Below, piece by piece: positions 14,597-23,459 of a stretch of DNA of 32,316 nucleotides; within the stretch, counting starts at the first letter, position 1, and every line of letters begins with the position of its first letter. Source of the stretch: a virus; IMG/VR virus record IMGVR_UViG_3300050821_004879, positions 1-32,316 of that record, one strand, 5' to 3'. The position numbers were made by a program, and so were the translations under genes. Under the pieces are notes generated by a model. The model had not been told where the DNA came from, did no database searches, and saw only the letters and a program-made list of their open reading frames with translations.

Positions 14597-14944
14597 ATGA
14601 GTAAAGTGGCTGGACCGAGATTGATTGACAAGAATAATATCCCCAAGATTAAGCGGAAGCCGATGGGGAGGGTGCCATCGTTGCCGGAGGTGCAAGCCAC
14701 TGTGAAGGCACTTGAGGCCAGGGAGCACCTGAGTGGTGGAAAGAGCAAGGTGCTGGCAATTGAACTGAGCGAGCAGACCTATCAGGAGTTGATTGACGAG
14801 GGCTTAAAGAGGCCGCTCTGGCTGGTCAAACAGGTTTTGCTATATCACATGAAAACCAACAAAATCCCGCACGGGCGTGTGAAAACCATTGGGGACAAGG
14901 CGGAGTACAAGGTGCATATGGTGACGGTGGAGGCGCCGAACTAG
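14597..14944 (+). CDS. Last gene of rightward operon, hypothetical
   Basis: 115 residues from the ATG at 14597, with GGAGG eight bases upstream; a GTG at 14594 has five-base spacing and is an equally good start. Basic N-terminus (PKIKRKPMGRVPSLPE), then helices (SEQTYQELIDEGLKRPLW) and a beta-rich end. The TAG stop shares CTAG with the stop of the converging cell-wall hydrolase gene. No family recognised; a small DNA-binding protein is possible. Confidence 0.62.
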   Translation: MSKVAGPRLIDKNNIPKIKRKPMGRVPSLPEVQATVKALEAREHLSGGKSKVLAIELSEQTYQELIDEGLKRPLWLVKQVLLYHMKTNKIPHGRVKTIGDKAEYKVHMVTVEAPN

Positions 14945-15408
14945 GCGAAGAAGGTATGATGGCCTTGCTTGAGAAGAATGGGATGGAGGTCGTGGCGGGC
15001 CACAATGTTGTCATGGAACCATCCACTTGTCACGGTTTCCAGATTGGCATAGTAAAGTGCCCCGTGCGTGGGGTCTGCGTCGGTCCCGCCTAAAACTTTC
15101 ACCGCGAGGTCCTGTGCTGCAATCCACGTGTCGAATGTGGCAGGTGGTTGCAGGTTAAACTCGGGGTCTGATGGCACCGACATCGATGTGAACTGATTCT
15201 TCTCGTAAATGACATCGTGAACTGACTTCCCCCACTGATGGGCACGGTTGGAGATGACATGCAGGACGCAGCGAATCCCTTCCGTGCCCTCACCCCTTGC
15301 CTCCTTCCATGCACAGAGCGCAGCCGAATGAAGGTCATCCTTGTCAGCGTTTAAGCCCGATGTGGACGGCGGCGCCGATGATGGCACTCGAAAGGACACT
15401 GAGGACAT
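14941..15408 (-). CDS. SleB-like cell-wall hydrolase (endolysin)
   Basis: The domain from about residue 25 of this call has the SleB/Hydrolase_2 pattern: ALCAWKEARGEGTEGIRCVL with the catalytic-type Glu in EARGEG, VISNRA, SVHDVIYEKNQFTS, and DPTHGALYYAN near the end. It would cleave peptidoglycan at lysis. No signal peptide is visible, so export would need the holin. The start is uncertain: the frame is open to 15522, the ATG at 15408 gives 155 residues but has no clear ribosome site and lies inside the upstream holin-like gene, so translation is probably coupled. Confidence 0.85.
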   Translation of the reverse strand: MSSVSFRVPSSAPPSTSGLNADKDDLHSAALCAWKEARGEGTEGIRCVLHVISNRAHQWGKSVHDVIYEKNQFTSMSVPSDPEFNLQPPATFDTWIAAQDLAVKVLGGTDADPTHGALYYANLETVTSGWFHDNIVARHDLHPILLKQGHHTFFA

Positions 15409-15562
15409 AGTGGATTCCGATGCGCTGATTGTGGGCTGCGACAAGTCCATCAACTTGATCCTCCAATAGCTTGATGCGCCCCGGCTGGCCGTTGCCCACC
15501 AGGGATTCAAGGTGAACTTCAATGCGGGCGAGACGTTCTATGATTTCGGATTCGTGCTGCAT
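15344..15562 (-). CDS. Holin-like / XhlA-like membrane protein
   Basis: 72 residues: a heptad-rich N-terminal helix (EIIERLARIEVHLESLV) and one C-terminal membrane span (YVLSVLSSAIIGAAVHIG), ending in a basic tail (LKR). This topology fits XhlA/holin-type accessory proteins. GAGGA precedes the ATG. It lies directly before, and overlaps, the SleB-like hydrolase gene, forming a lysis pair. Confidence 0.68.
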   Translation of the reverse strand: MQHESEIIERLARIEVHLESLVGNGQPGRIKLLEDQVDGLVAAHNQRIGIHYVLSVLSSAIIGAAVHIGLKR

Positions 15563-15572
15563 GTGTCCTCGA

Positions 15573-17567
15573 CTACTTCAGGTAGGCTTTGAAACTGTCA
15601 GCTAGTTTTTGTAGCTTGTTCGTGGCGTTTCCAAGGCCGGAGCGGAATTTGGTCAGCGTGGGGTCAACGCCGGATTCATGCGCCGCCCAATCCTGGAAGG
15701 TGGGGTTGTTGAGCATCGCACGAATCCCCTCCGGGGCCATGCCCCGCGCGATGTGGAGGGTGCCGAACATGCTGCCCATGCCGAGCATTGCTCCGCCATA
15801 CATGATCTGCATGAGGCTGTAGGGGTCGGAGATGCCAACTTTGCGGCTGTTCTGCACCAGCTTGCGGATGGCGTTCTGGCGGATTTGTAGTGTACTCTGC
15901 CCGGCAAATTGCAGGTCAGACTCACCGCGCATGATGGAGTGATCGAGGCCAAGGTCCTTCACGCGCTGCTCTGTCTCAGCTTCAATGTCCGAGATGCGCT
16001 GCTTGGCGCCCTCTGCGGTGGACTTCTGTTCGTCGATGATGTCGGAGAGCGGGGAGGCGTCCACACCAAACGAGGTGAAGAGACGGCGGAAGGTTTCGGC
16101 CTGTGTGGGGTTCATCAGCGCGGACGTGTGGCGGAGCATGTTTTGTTCGTGGACATCGTAGGCGGACATGAAGTCGTTCATGGGGCCATCCCCCAGGCCG
16201 CGCTTGAAGTCCCTATATTCATTCTTGGCGGTCTCGTACTGCTTCCCAAATCCATTCTCATCCGCGTAACGTTGCTGGATGCCGGTCACGTTGTCGTGTG
16301 CCTCGAATAAGGCACGCTTGAGGGTGGAGTCGGTTGCGGACTGTGCGGCGTTGTAAAGGTCCTCCCGGACACGGGTGGTGGCCTTGAAGGAAACGACATC
16401 GCCGGTGTTTAGCTTGGGCGCGGCGACGTTCATAATTGCATCGACTTGCTTAGGGACGTAGCCCAGGTTGATGAGAGCACCGCGCATGTCATCCCCACCC
16501 ATGCCGTTGTGTGCCCACTTGGAGGCCATTGATGCGGCCTTCAGCTCAGAGGCGGTGAGCGCACGAACCGTTGTGGCATTCTGCTCTTGCGGGAGGGCGC
16601 TAAAAATCTTCGCGGGGATTTCGTCCGGCTGGACACCGTGTGCCGTGAGGGTGTTGACGATTTCGGCCCGCATGTCGGGGCTGGTTGTGACGGGCGCGGT
16701 GGCCTTGTCCTCAAGGTCACTGAATAGTCCTTCAACGCGGGCTTTCTCCGCATGGATGACTTGCGCGGCATCCGCCATGATCTTGCCGGTGCGTTGCGGG
16801 ATTTGTCGCTCCGAAATGTCCTTGTCAATGCCCTGCGCAATCTCAGATGTGGTGGCAGCCTCACCCTTTCCCGCAGCTTCAATTTGCTGGGCAGCTTCCA
16901 CCTTTGCCTGCACCTTCGCGGCAAGATCCCCGCTTAGGCCAAGTCTGTTTTGCACGACATCGTGGATGTTATTGAGCGTGGAACCGGCTGTTAGGGCGGA
17001 GGCTGTCCCACCCAGCCCGGCTTGTAGGGTGTCCATCGAGAGCCGATTGGCGTAGTCAATGGCGGTTTCCTGAGCTTGGCGCCCGGTGAAAAGATTCTTT
17101 GCCCCTTGATGCGCGAGGTAGAGGTTGTAGGCACTGGTCAGAGCTTGCGCGAGGACGGATTTGCCAACGGCACTTGTCCCCCCTGTGGCTGCCACAGCGA
17201 GCGCATTTTTCGGATTCAGGTTGAGGAATCCGAGCACGTCTTTTTGCACATCCATGTAGGCATTGGTCAGCATGGAGGCGTAAGGGTGATTGCTGGCCTT
17301 AAGGCTTTGGACAAGCTGAGTGCCGCTGTCATTGGCCTTATCGAGCCATCCGTGTATCGGTTCCATCCAGCCGGTGTTGAGGACATCGTTGGCACGATGC
17401 CAGTAGCTTTTGACGGAATCGGCAAAGCCGGTGTCTTGGGCGACGGTCTGTGCCCCCTTCTCATCATCGCCCCAGATAGCAGCGTTGGGCTTTTCGGGTG
17501 CGGCGGGTGCCGGTGTGGCAGGTGGCTGCTGCTGCGGTTGCTGAAGCGGATTTGGCTGAGTGCTCAT
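15573..17567 (-). CDS. Large internal virion / ejection protein (T7 gp16 position)
   Basis: 664 residues. The N-terminus is Gln/Pro-rich and disordered, followed by long helices and an Ala/Gly-rich region (NALAVAATGGTSAVGKSVLAQ). Near the C-terminus is a hydrophobic glycine-rich stretch (LMQIMYGGAMLGMGSMFG) that could insert in a membrane. It is last of the internal-virion series, the position of the T7 core protein that forms the DNA ejection channel. No lytic transglycosylase motif is visible, unlike T7 gp16. The ATG overlaps the upstream stop. Confidence 0.68.
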   Translation of the reverse strand: MSTQPNPLQQPQQQPPATPAPAAPEKPNAAIWGDDEKGAQTVAQDTGFADSVKSYWHRANDVLNTGWMEPIHGWLDKANDSGTQLVQSLKASNHPYASMLTNAYMDVQKDVLGFLNLNPKNALAVAATGGTSAVGKSVLAQALTSAYNLYLAHQGAKNLFTGRQAQETAIDYANRLSMDTLQAGLGGTASALTAGSTLNNIHDVVQNRLGLSGDLAAKVQAKVEAAQQIEAAGKGEAATTSEIAQGIDKDISERQIPQRTGKIMADAAQVIHAEKARVEGLFSDLEDKATAPVTTSPDMRAEIVNTLTAHGVQPDEIPAKIFSALPQEQNATTVRALTASELKAASMASKWAHNGMGGDDMRGALINLGYVPKQVDAIMNVAAPKLNTGDVVSFKATTRVREDLYNAAQSATDSTLKRALFEAHDNVTGIQQRYADENGFGKQYETAKNEYRDFKRGLGDGPMNDFMSAYDVHEQNMLRHTSALMNPTQAETFRRLFTSFGVDASPLSDIIDEQKSTAEGAKQRISDIEAETEQRVKDLGLDHSIMRGESDLQFAGQSTLQIRQNAIRKLVQNSRKVGISDPYSLMQIMYGGAMLGMGSMFGTLHIARGMAPEGIRAMLNNPTFQDWAAHESGVDPTLTKFRSGLGNATNKLQKLADSFKAYLK

Positions 17568-19204
17568 TGCAGTATCGTCCGCCCACCAACGACAAGGTAC
17601 GGCGTGCCATCCTTACCGATGATCGGCCCATCAGCCTGTCCTTTCGGAGCCGGGCCAAGATCACGGTGGGCGAGTTTTGCCTTGTTCAAAAGGTCCTCTT
17701 TCCGGGCTTCAACCTGAGCGTCGAAGGGGTTTGTCTCAAAGGGATTCACTGTTCTGAGGGCGCCGACAATTCCACTGTTCCACTTCCACTGCGCATCGAG
17801 GGCACTTTGGTAAGAGCCACGGGCGGAGTTGAATTGGCTGATTGCGCCCGCTCGGGTTTGCCCATTCAGGTCCTCCACCATCGGCTGATATTTTTGGATG
17901 ATCTTCCCCGCAAGTTGCATGGGGTCCTGATTGCCACCAGTGGCTGCGCTCTGCTGCATAAATTCTTGCCGGGCTGCGGACTCCACGTCGCGGTCTAAGC
18001 CAAGGCGCTGAGAGATGACGCTTTCTGCCTGTGTCTGGTCGTAATGCAGCTTCGTCTTGGCTTGCTCGTCGTTATAGCGGAGATTACTGGTCAGCTCAGT
18101 GTCAAGCTTGGTGTAATCAGGGAGGTTAAGCTTGCCGTTGCGGTAGTCATCCGCCAGTTGCTCCTTGGTGATCTTCGGAGTGGTGGAGCGGATGGCTAGT
18201 GTGGTAGCTGCAAGGGTGTCCGGGTCAGACGGCGCCCCCTTCTCATCCCGCTTGTCAATCAGATCAAAAGTGTGTTCGTAGTCCTCGCGTGAAAGGCCAT
18301 AACGGGTGCGTGCGTCCTCAAGCTCTTGGTGGGATAGCTTCCCGTTGAGAGCCTTGGAAGTCATGTCGGAGACAACGTGCTCTTGTTGTAACTTCAGCGC
18401 CTTATCCGCCTCCGCCTGCTGCTGCTTCAGGTCCGAGACAGCCTGCCGATCCTTCGCGTTCGCCTGATCGAGTGCTTCATCCATGAAACGCTGACGCCGG
18501 ACGGCATCCAGATCGGGGTACTCACCCGCTTCTAGATTTTTGAGGGCTGCATGCGGGTCGTTGCGAATATCCTGCAACGCCTTCGCGTCCGAGATGTTTT
18601 CGGAGAAGGCTTTCCAGCGGTCCTGCCCCTGTTGAGCAGTGAGGATTCCACCGGCGACACGACTGGCAATCTGCCCCCTTGCAGTCGCCATCATGGCATC
18701 GAGGGAGGGGCCGGTTTGGGAGACGGCCAGTCCGGTCAGCTTGGTCAGGGAGTCATCCAAGGTGGCAACGTCCGCTTGGTTCTCCCGCTTGCGTGCCTCT
18801 GAGCGGGCCGAGATAACCTGATCAGTGGTCAGCCGGGCGAAACTCTGGTCAAACGAGAGCTTGGCTTCAGGGTCCTTTATCTCATCCGCATATTGATCGT
18901 GGATTTCCTTGAGGCCAGCCTGCACCCTGTCCGGGAACGTTCCATAATCCGGGTCATTCAGTTGACTGTTGATGAAAGCATTGGCATCGACGGCGGCGCT
19001 TGAGCTGGATTGGATGACTTGCCGGGAGCGACGAAGTTCAATCTGCTTCTGCGCAAGATCCTCCCCGATGGTTGTGGCGGCGTCACCTAGGCGTGCGGCG
19101 GCTTCCCCAGGTAGTTGAGCTGCACCTACGGAGATACCCGGCATCGGCTCCGGTTCGCGCCGGATGTGGGCGGTGTCGCTGATGATTTGAGGGATGTGGG
19201 GCAT
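17564..19204 (-). CDS. Internal virion protein (T7 gp15 position)
   Basis: 546 residues, almost entirely helical and charged after a short N-terminus (PGISVGAAQLPGEAAARLGD). Repeated helical segments (ALKNLEAGEYPDLDAVRRQ and similar) resemble the solenoid of podovirus core proteins, which pass into the host with the DNA. It lies between the gp14-like and gp16-position genes. Assignment rests on order, size and composition; direct family identity was not checked. Confidence 0.7.
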   Translation of the reverse strand: MPHIPQIISDTAHIRREPEPMPGISVGAAQLPGEAAARLGDAATTIGEDLAQKQIELRRSRQVIQSSSSAAVDANAFINSQLNDPDYGTFPDRVQAGLKEIHDQYADEIKDPEAKLSFDQSFARLTTDQVISARSEARKRENQADVATLDDSLTKLTGLAVSQTGPSLDAMMATARGQIASRVAGGILTAQQGQDRWKAFSENISDAKALQDIRNDPHAALKNLEAGEYPDLDAVRRQRFMDEALDQANAKDRQAVSDLKQQQAEADKALKLQQEHVVSDMTSKALNGKLSHQELEDARTRYGLSREDYEHTFDLIDKRDEKGAPSDPDTLAATTLAIRSTTPKITKEQLADDYRNGKLNLPDYTKLDTELTSNLRYNDEQAKTKLHYDQTQAESVISQRLGLDRDVESAARQEFMQQSAATGGNQDPMQLAGKIIQKYQPMVEDLNGQTRAGAISQFNSARGSYQSALDAQWKWNSGIVGALRTVNPFETNPFDAQVEARKEDLLNKAKLAHRDLGPAPKGQADGPIIGKDGTPYLVVGGRTILQ

Positions 19205-19207
19205 GGT

Positions 19208-19759
19208 CTATGCTGGCTGGCTGCTTGAGGTGGAGAGGTCAGTGCCACCGGCTGCGTTAGGTTGAACTAATGGCACAGGTGCTCCGTTCGTGCCCTTCAG
19301 ACCAATTACGCCGGTTGCCACTTTGGTCGCGCCCGTCAAAAGGGTGCTAGCGATGTTAAAGTTGGAGGCTGACTTCGCGGCCTGACCTGACAAGATGCTC
19401 GCCTGCGCTCCCATCAGTTGCGATTGCGCGGTGAGTCGGGCATTTCGACGGATGTTGAGGGCGTTCAACTCCGCCTCCCTCGCGTTCTGCGCCATGACAT
19501 CCATCGGGGACCCGGACATCGTGACCCCGGAGGCACCCACGGCAGCGCGGCCCTCCGCGAGAGTCACACGGTCCTGATAGCGTTGCTGCGCTTCCGCGAT
19601 GTCACCGCTGACCAACGTGTTTTTGGCGTTGGCGACATCCACTTGTGCGTTGTAATTCGCGGCGCTCTGTGCATTCGCACCAGCAGACGCCTGTCCCACA
19701 GCGGACACAGCGGTGCCTGCCGCAGCGGCGGCAATTCCTATGATTGGAAGGACGGGCAT
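19208..19759 (-). CDS. Internal virion protein, T7 gp14-like
   Basis: 183 residues. The N-terminal hydrophobic Ala/Gly helix (PIIGIAAAAAGTAVSAVGQ) and the following pattern (AANYNAQVDVANAK, GRAAVGASGVTMSGSPMDV, then NIRRNARL) match the widespread podovirus internal virion protein related to T7 gp14, which enters the outer membrane during ejection. It starts within the end of the gp13-like gene (22-base overlap) and precedes two large core proteins. Confidence 0.8.
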   Translation of the reverse strand: MPVLPIIGIAAAAAGTAVSAVGQASAGANAQSAANYNAQVDVANAKNTLVSGDIAEAQQRYQDRVTLAEGRAAVGASGVTMSGSPMDVMAQNAREAELNALNIRRNARLTAQSQLMGAQASILSGQAAKSASNFNIASTLLTGATKVATGVIGLKGTNGAPVPLVQPNAAGGTDLSTSSSQPA

Positions 19760-20220
19760 GTGTTTTCACCGAAAAATCTGACGTACCGAACATAGTCGGA
19801 ACGGTCTGTGCCGTATTGACGCATGACACCCTCGCGGCGGAAGCCAAGGGTTGAGACCCAGCATCGACTGACACGGTGGGTGACGGGGATTTCCACCTGC
19901 ACACGATGGAGTTTTAGTTCATGGGCAATCATCCCGAGATGCTTGCGGACGGCGCGGTGGAAGCTGAATTGGTACTTGCGGACAAGGGCGGAGGTGAAGG
20001 CCCAGCCGCTTGCTACACCCGGCCAGATTACGACAAGCCCGGCTGCGCCAATCGCGGCGCCATTGACAATGCCAGTGAAACCCATGCCCATTTTTTCGTA
20101 CAGTCGCGCCGCCTCAAGTAAATCCGGGATGCCCTCCGCGATGGTGCGGTCAGGCTCCCGCGCTTGAATCATCAGAATGTCATCCGCCTCAAAGGGCTTG
20201 AGTTGAAGCACGTCAGGCAT
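19738..20220 (-). CDS. T7 gp13-like (GNAT-fold) protein
   Basis: The ATG at 20220 overlaps the tail-tube B stop by eight bases and gives 160 residues beginning MPDVLQLKPFEADDI; a TTG at 20241 is possible. Pattern is that of the gp13/DUF2833 phage family, an acetyltransferase-like fold: opening K-P-x-D/E pattern, central AAGLVVIWPG strand, and the late RVSRCWVSTLGFRREG motif typical of GNAT ends. In T7-like phages it is needed for correct internal core assembly. Enzyme activity is uncertain. Confidence 0.7.
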   Translation of the reverse strand: MPDVLQLKPFEADDILMIQAREPDRTIAEGIPDLLEAARLYEKMGMGFTGIVNGAAIGAAGLVVIWPGVASGWAFTSALVRKYQFSFHRAVRKHLGMIAHELKLHRVQVEIPVTHRVSRCWVSTLGFRREGVMRQYGTDRSDYVRYVRFFGENTCPSFQS

Positions 20221-22258
20221 CTCCCACGTCCAGGGTTCCAAAAATAGAGAGCAGAGTCAGCGGGAGGGGCTGAGTTTGCTGGATGGTTATGTAAGCATCC
20301 CGGTCCCACCCGGTGTTTGAAATGCGCTGGTCCCCGCTGAAAAGGCTTGGGAAAGAGATCAGATTCCCATTGATGGTCACGCTCATGGTGTTGTAAAGAC
20401 GAGCGAAAATCTGGTTGTAGCGTTTGTGGGCGCCTTGTGCGGTTCCGGCGTCCCCGCCAGCTTCGGGGCGCAATGTCTCGATAGTGGATGGGAAATGGAG
20501 GCCAACTTCCGCGCTGGTCACGGGGGAGTCGAGGGTGATCTGCCCTCCACTCACAACCTTCTGGCGCTGCACCAACCCATTCCCGAGTACGTCAACCGTC
20601 GCGCCGTTTAGGTAAGCAAGGCCGGTGATGGTAGAGGTGGAGACACCGGAGTAGGACATCCCCGCGTCCACATTGAGGTATCCGTAAAATCCACCCTCCG
20701 TGTCGAGGTATTCCACAAAACGCGTCTGGACGCCGTTTACCGTTCGGTTAACAACCACCCATGTTTGATCTTGCGTGCCATCCGGCGCAGGGATGACGGC
20801 CACACTCTCAAACTTCCCGTCCGAGAGGTCCTGATTGGGGCCGGTGATCTGCCGATGCCACGCCACCACGTCATCCGTCTTGTCGTAAAATACACCGACA
20901 ATGCCATTTACTCTTTCGTAAGTGACGCCAACAAGAGTGCCATCGTTGCGGATCATCCAGATGATTGAGTCAAGTTCTTGCTGGTAATCCATCTGCGCCA
21001 CACCGCCCAACGTCATGTGCTCGCTCAGGAGGGCAAGGTCTGGGGCGATGTAGCTGCTTGAGTAGAGGTTATAGGAAAGCTCCCGCAATTTGCGGCCCGC
21101 ACGCTGCACGAAGATCGTGGCGTTGTACGCCTGGATGGGAGATAGATTCGCGGAGCCATGCGTGGTTTGCTGCTTTGCCACGACCGTGGAGGGCGTGATG
21201 GCGATGGTCGGGTCGCCACCACTGACTTCCCACTCCTGCCCAATTGTGCCCACCAGCAAAGCAAGTGCCGGGGCAATCCACTGAATTGCATTCAACTGAT
21301 TGGAGGCAAGTGTGAACGTCAGCGCCTCATCCGCCTGTCCGGTCCCTTCGTCCATGTTCAAATAGTCGGAGGTTTGGCTGGCCCACAGGGTATCCGGCGA
21401 AATGGGTGTGTTCGCCCACCATGTTCTTTGTTGGAAAAGTGTCACACAGGCGGGATTATTGCTTGCAACTCCAAAGTTCCCGACATACCACGCGCCAAGC
21501 CAAAAATGGTCTGCCGTTGCCGTGCTTCCAAAGTTGCCAACAACTGAAAATTGAGCATGTGTCGTATCCGTCTCCGCTGTGATGTACCCCCAGCCGAACG
21601 CGGTCCCCTGCTGGAGTTTTATGAGCGTGCCGGGAGACGTGTACCCTTGCCGAAAGAACGGTGCGGATGCTGTGATTGTGATTGTCCCGCCAGTTGTGGC
21701 GGATGGTGTGAGGGTAAATCCAAGGTTTCCGCTTCCAGGGACTAATTCATCTTCATTCCGGTATGGTCCATTCGTAAACCCGAACGCTCCGGCGCCAAAA
21801 TTGAGAAGTATGAGATTCCAACTGGTATCTGAAAAGTGAAGCAATTCAGAGGGGGCATGGTTCGGGTGGGCGATGTAGAGTACATCCACCGATTGCGCGA
21901 AGTGAAGTTGGAATATCTCGGTCGCAAGGTAGGTCGTGGCGACTTGATAAGGCACACCGCCCGAGAGGACCGGGGCGCCGTTCTTGTAAAAGCGAATGTA
22001 GTTTTCGCCAAACTCAAGCACGAAGGCTTGATTGCTAGCGGAGATGAAGGGGACAAGCCGGGTCTTTTTAGAAGGCGTCTTGACCGTCGCCACATAACGT
22101 GTCCCTGGCCTTCGTGTCACCCCACCTTGCTTGAAGCACGTCACATTTTGCAGGGTCTGTGCAGCATTCTTAAACTTCGCAAGGTCAGAGCGGGCGGCAG
22201 TACGCGGCGCCCATTCCCCTGCCGAGAACGCATTCTGGATTGTGCGAACGCGAGCCAT
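20213..22258 (-). CDS. Tail tubular protein B-like (nozzle) protein
   Basis: 681 residues beginning MARVRTIQNAFSAGEW, then a conserved opening: SDLAKFKNAAQTLQNVTCF, GGVTRRPGTRYVA, RLVPFISASNQAFVLEFG, YIRFYKNGAPV. This FsaGE ... RRPGTRfva ... RlvPF ... vLEFG series is known from podovirus tail nozzle/tubular B-type proteins. It forms the distal tail tube to which fibres attach. It lies directly after the tail tubular A-like gene with no intergenic space, as in T7 (gp11-gp12). Confidence 0.87.
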   Translation of the reverse strand: MARVRTIQNAFSAGEWAPRTAARSDLAKFKNAAQTLQNVTCFKQGGVTRRPGTRYVATVKTPSKKTRLVPFISASNQAFVLEFGENYIRFYKNGAPVLSGGVPYQVATTYLATEIFQLHFAQSVDVLYIAHPNHAPSELLHFSDTSWNLILLNFGAGAFGFTNGPYRNEDELVPGSGNLGFTLTPSATTGGTITITASAPFFRQGYTSPGTLIKLQQGTAFGWGYITAETDTTHAQFSVVGNFGSTATADHFWLGAWYVGNFGVASNNPACVTLFQQRTWWANTPISPDTLWASQTSDYLNMDEGTGQADEALTFTLASNQLNAIQWIAPALALLVGTIGQEWEVSGGDPTIAITPSTVVAKQQTTHGSANLSPIQAYNATIFVQRAGRKLRELSYNLYSSSYIAPDLALLSEHMTLGGVAQMDYQQELDSIIWMIRNDGTLVGVTYERVNGIVGVFYDKTDDVVAWHRQITGPNQDLSDGKFESVAVIPAPDGTQDQTWVVVNRTVNGVQTRFVEYLDTEGGFYGYLNVDAGMSYSGVSTSTITGLAYLNGATVDVLGNGLVQRQKVVSGGQITLDSPVTSAEVGLHFPSTIETLRPEAGGDAGTAQGAHKRYNQIFARLYNTMSVTINGNLISFPSLFSGDQRISNTGWDRDAYITIQQTQPLPLTLLSIFGTLDVGDA

Positions 22259-22849
22259 CTACCGCACGTCCGTCAGGATGTAGGAGCCGAAGTCATCCGG
22301 CGTGCCTTCCATGCCGTCGATGGTGCGGGCTTCTTTGAGGATGCCGAGATAGAGTTGCCAGACGCCCTGAGCAGCGGCGGTTGAGCCGGTGATGGGGAAG
22401 GCGAGAGAGGCGGCCAGACGGTAGATGAAGGCTTGGTAGAGCAGGGAGTCCAATTGGGTTAAGTCAGTCACACGCCCGATAAAGCGGATGGAAGCGACCG
22501 GATCATCCGTCATCAATTTGCGACCGGAGGCACCTGCCTCGATCTTGAAGTTGCTGCCGGGGTCGCCATTGTCTTGGTCATCATTCAATCCGAGCACGCG
22601 TAGACAATAAGGAGTGGTGGTCAGATCGTAGGCATAGGTCCACCCAAAGGAGGGCGTCGAGGTCAGAGCCAAGGTGGCACGGAAGGAGGCAGAGGTCCAC
22701 GGGTGTGCCCTCAAAACACCGTCGTAGATAGTGCTGACGAGTGCGTTTGCAGCGACAGCACGCGGGGTCGTGTCGGTGAGCGCAACGATGGGGTTGTCCC
22801 CCAGGATCGTGAGCGCCTGATTAGTGGCGTCGAGAAAGGAGTTTGCCAT
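22259..22849 (-). CDS. Tail tubular protein A-like (adaptor/gatekeeper)
   Basis: 196 residues. The opening FLDATNQALTILGDNPIVAL, the AHPWTSASFRATL block, and the late helix (LLYQAFIYRLAASLAFPITGS) are those of T7 gp11-type adaptor proteins that sit below the portal. Size is normal for the family. The following gene is the nozzle protein, confirming the tail module. Confidence 0.87.
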   Translation of the reverse strand: MANSFLDATNQALTILGDNPIVALTDTTPRAVAANALVSTIYDGVLRAHPWTSASFRATLALTSTPSFGWTYAYDLTTTPYCLRVLGLNDDQDNGDPGSNFKIEAGASGRKLMTDDPVASIRFIGRVTDLTQLDSLLYQAFIYRLAASLAFPITGSTAAAQGVWQLYLGILKEARTIDGMEGTPDDFGSYILTDVR

Positions 22850-22850
22850 T

Positions 22851-23240
22851 TTAAGCGGCCAACAAAATTTCCGCTGGTTGCGTGGAGCTTGCGGAGGTCA
22901 ACGAAAGGGCGGTGATCCCGCCCGCTGAAACCGGATTGCCGGTTTGAAAGTAGACAAACAGTTCACCCGGCTCCAATGTGACGGTTGTGCTGGTTGAGCC
23001 GTTTGGCGTGAAGGTCACACTGAGATTCGTCAGCCCCTTGTTCGTCACCACAACCACACTTACATTCGCGGCGGGCAGGTTGATTGTCAGTGGCGTGATC
23101 GGAACCTGCAAAAACGGCTCATAGAAAACCGTGGTCGCTGGGTAAAGCAGGGAGAGAGCCCGTGCAACAATGGTGGCATTGGTCACTGCGTCAGTTGCAG
23201 ATAAGGTGCTGTTCAAGGTGACGTTTATGTTTGCGGACAT
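22851..23240 (-). CDS. Small beta-rich virion-block protein
   Basis: 129 residues, rich in Thr/Val/Ser (LTINLPAANVSVVVVTNKG, TTVTLEPGELFVYFQTG), which suggests a compact beta sandwich. It lies between the holin-like protein and the tail adaptor. No cysteine, signal peptide or catalytic motif. A head or tail decoration role is inferred from position. Confidence 0.65.
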   Translation of the reverse strand: MSANINVTLNSTLSATDAVTNATIVARALSLLYPATTVFYEPFLQVPITPLTINLPAANVSVVVVTNKGLTNLSVTFTPNGSTSTTVTLEPGELFVYFQTGNPVSAGGITALSLTSASSTQPAEILLAA

Positions 23241-23456
23241 TTAGCTCTTTCCAAAGCCATTGCGGAGTTGGTTGACGGCATAGTGAACCGTGGCGAAGCC
23301 GCCCAGGCCCATCATTGTCGTTGCATCCGGGAGGACACCATGGAGGCGAGTGACGTGAATTAGGCAATACACGGCTGCGGAACTGTGGGCGAGCGTGAGG
23401 ACACGGCTGGCGCTGCCAGTTCCACCGTCGCTAAAGACTTCTTTGAGAAAGTTCAT
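23241..23456 (-). CDS. Small membrane protein, holin candidate
   Basis: 71 residues with two moderately hydrophobic stretches (VLTLAHSSAAVYCLIHV and MMGLGGFATVHYAV) around a short polar turn containing LPDATT. Short length and two spans fit a class II-type holin. The location among virion genes, 8 kb from the SleB-like hydrolase, is unusual; the other holin-like gene at 15344-15562 is next to the hydrolase. Function uncertain. Confidence 0.6.
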   Translation of the reverse strand: MNFLKEVFSDGGTGSASRVLTLAHSSAAVYCLIHVTRLHGVLPDATTMMGLGGFATVHYAVNQLRNGFGKS

Positions 23457-23459
23457 CGG

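Noticed and set aside
16468-17717. Plus-strand frames of 195-213 codons opposite the large internal virion genes
   Set aside because: Compositional shadows of Ala-rich minus-strand genes; no ribosome sites or domains.
21836-22384. Plus-strand frame of 182 codons opposite tail genes
   Set aside because: Opposes the conserved openings of tail tubular proteins A and B.
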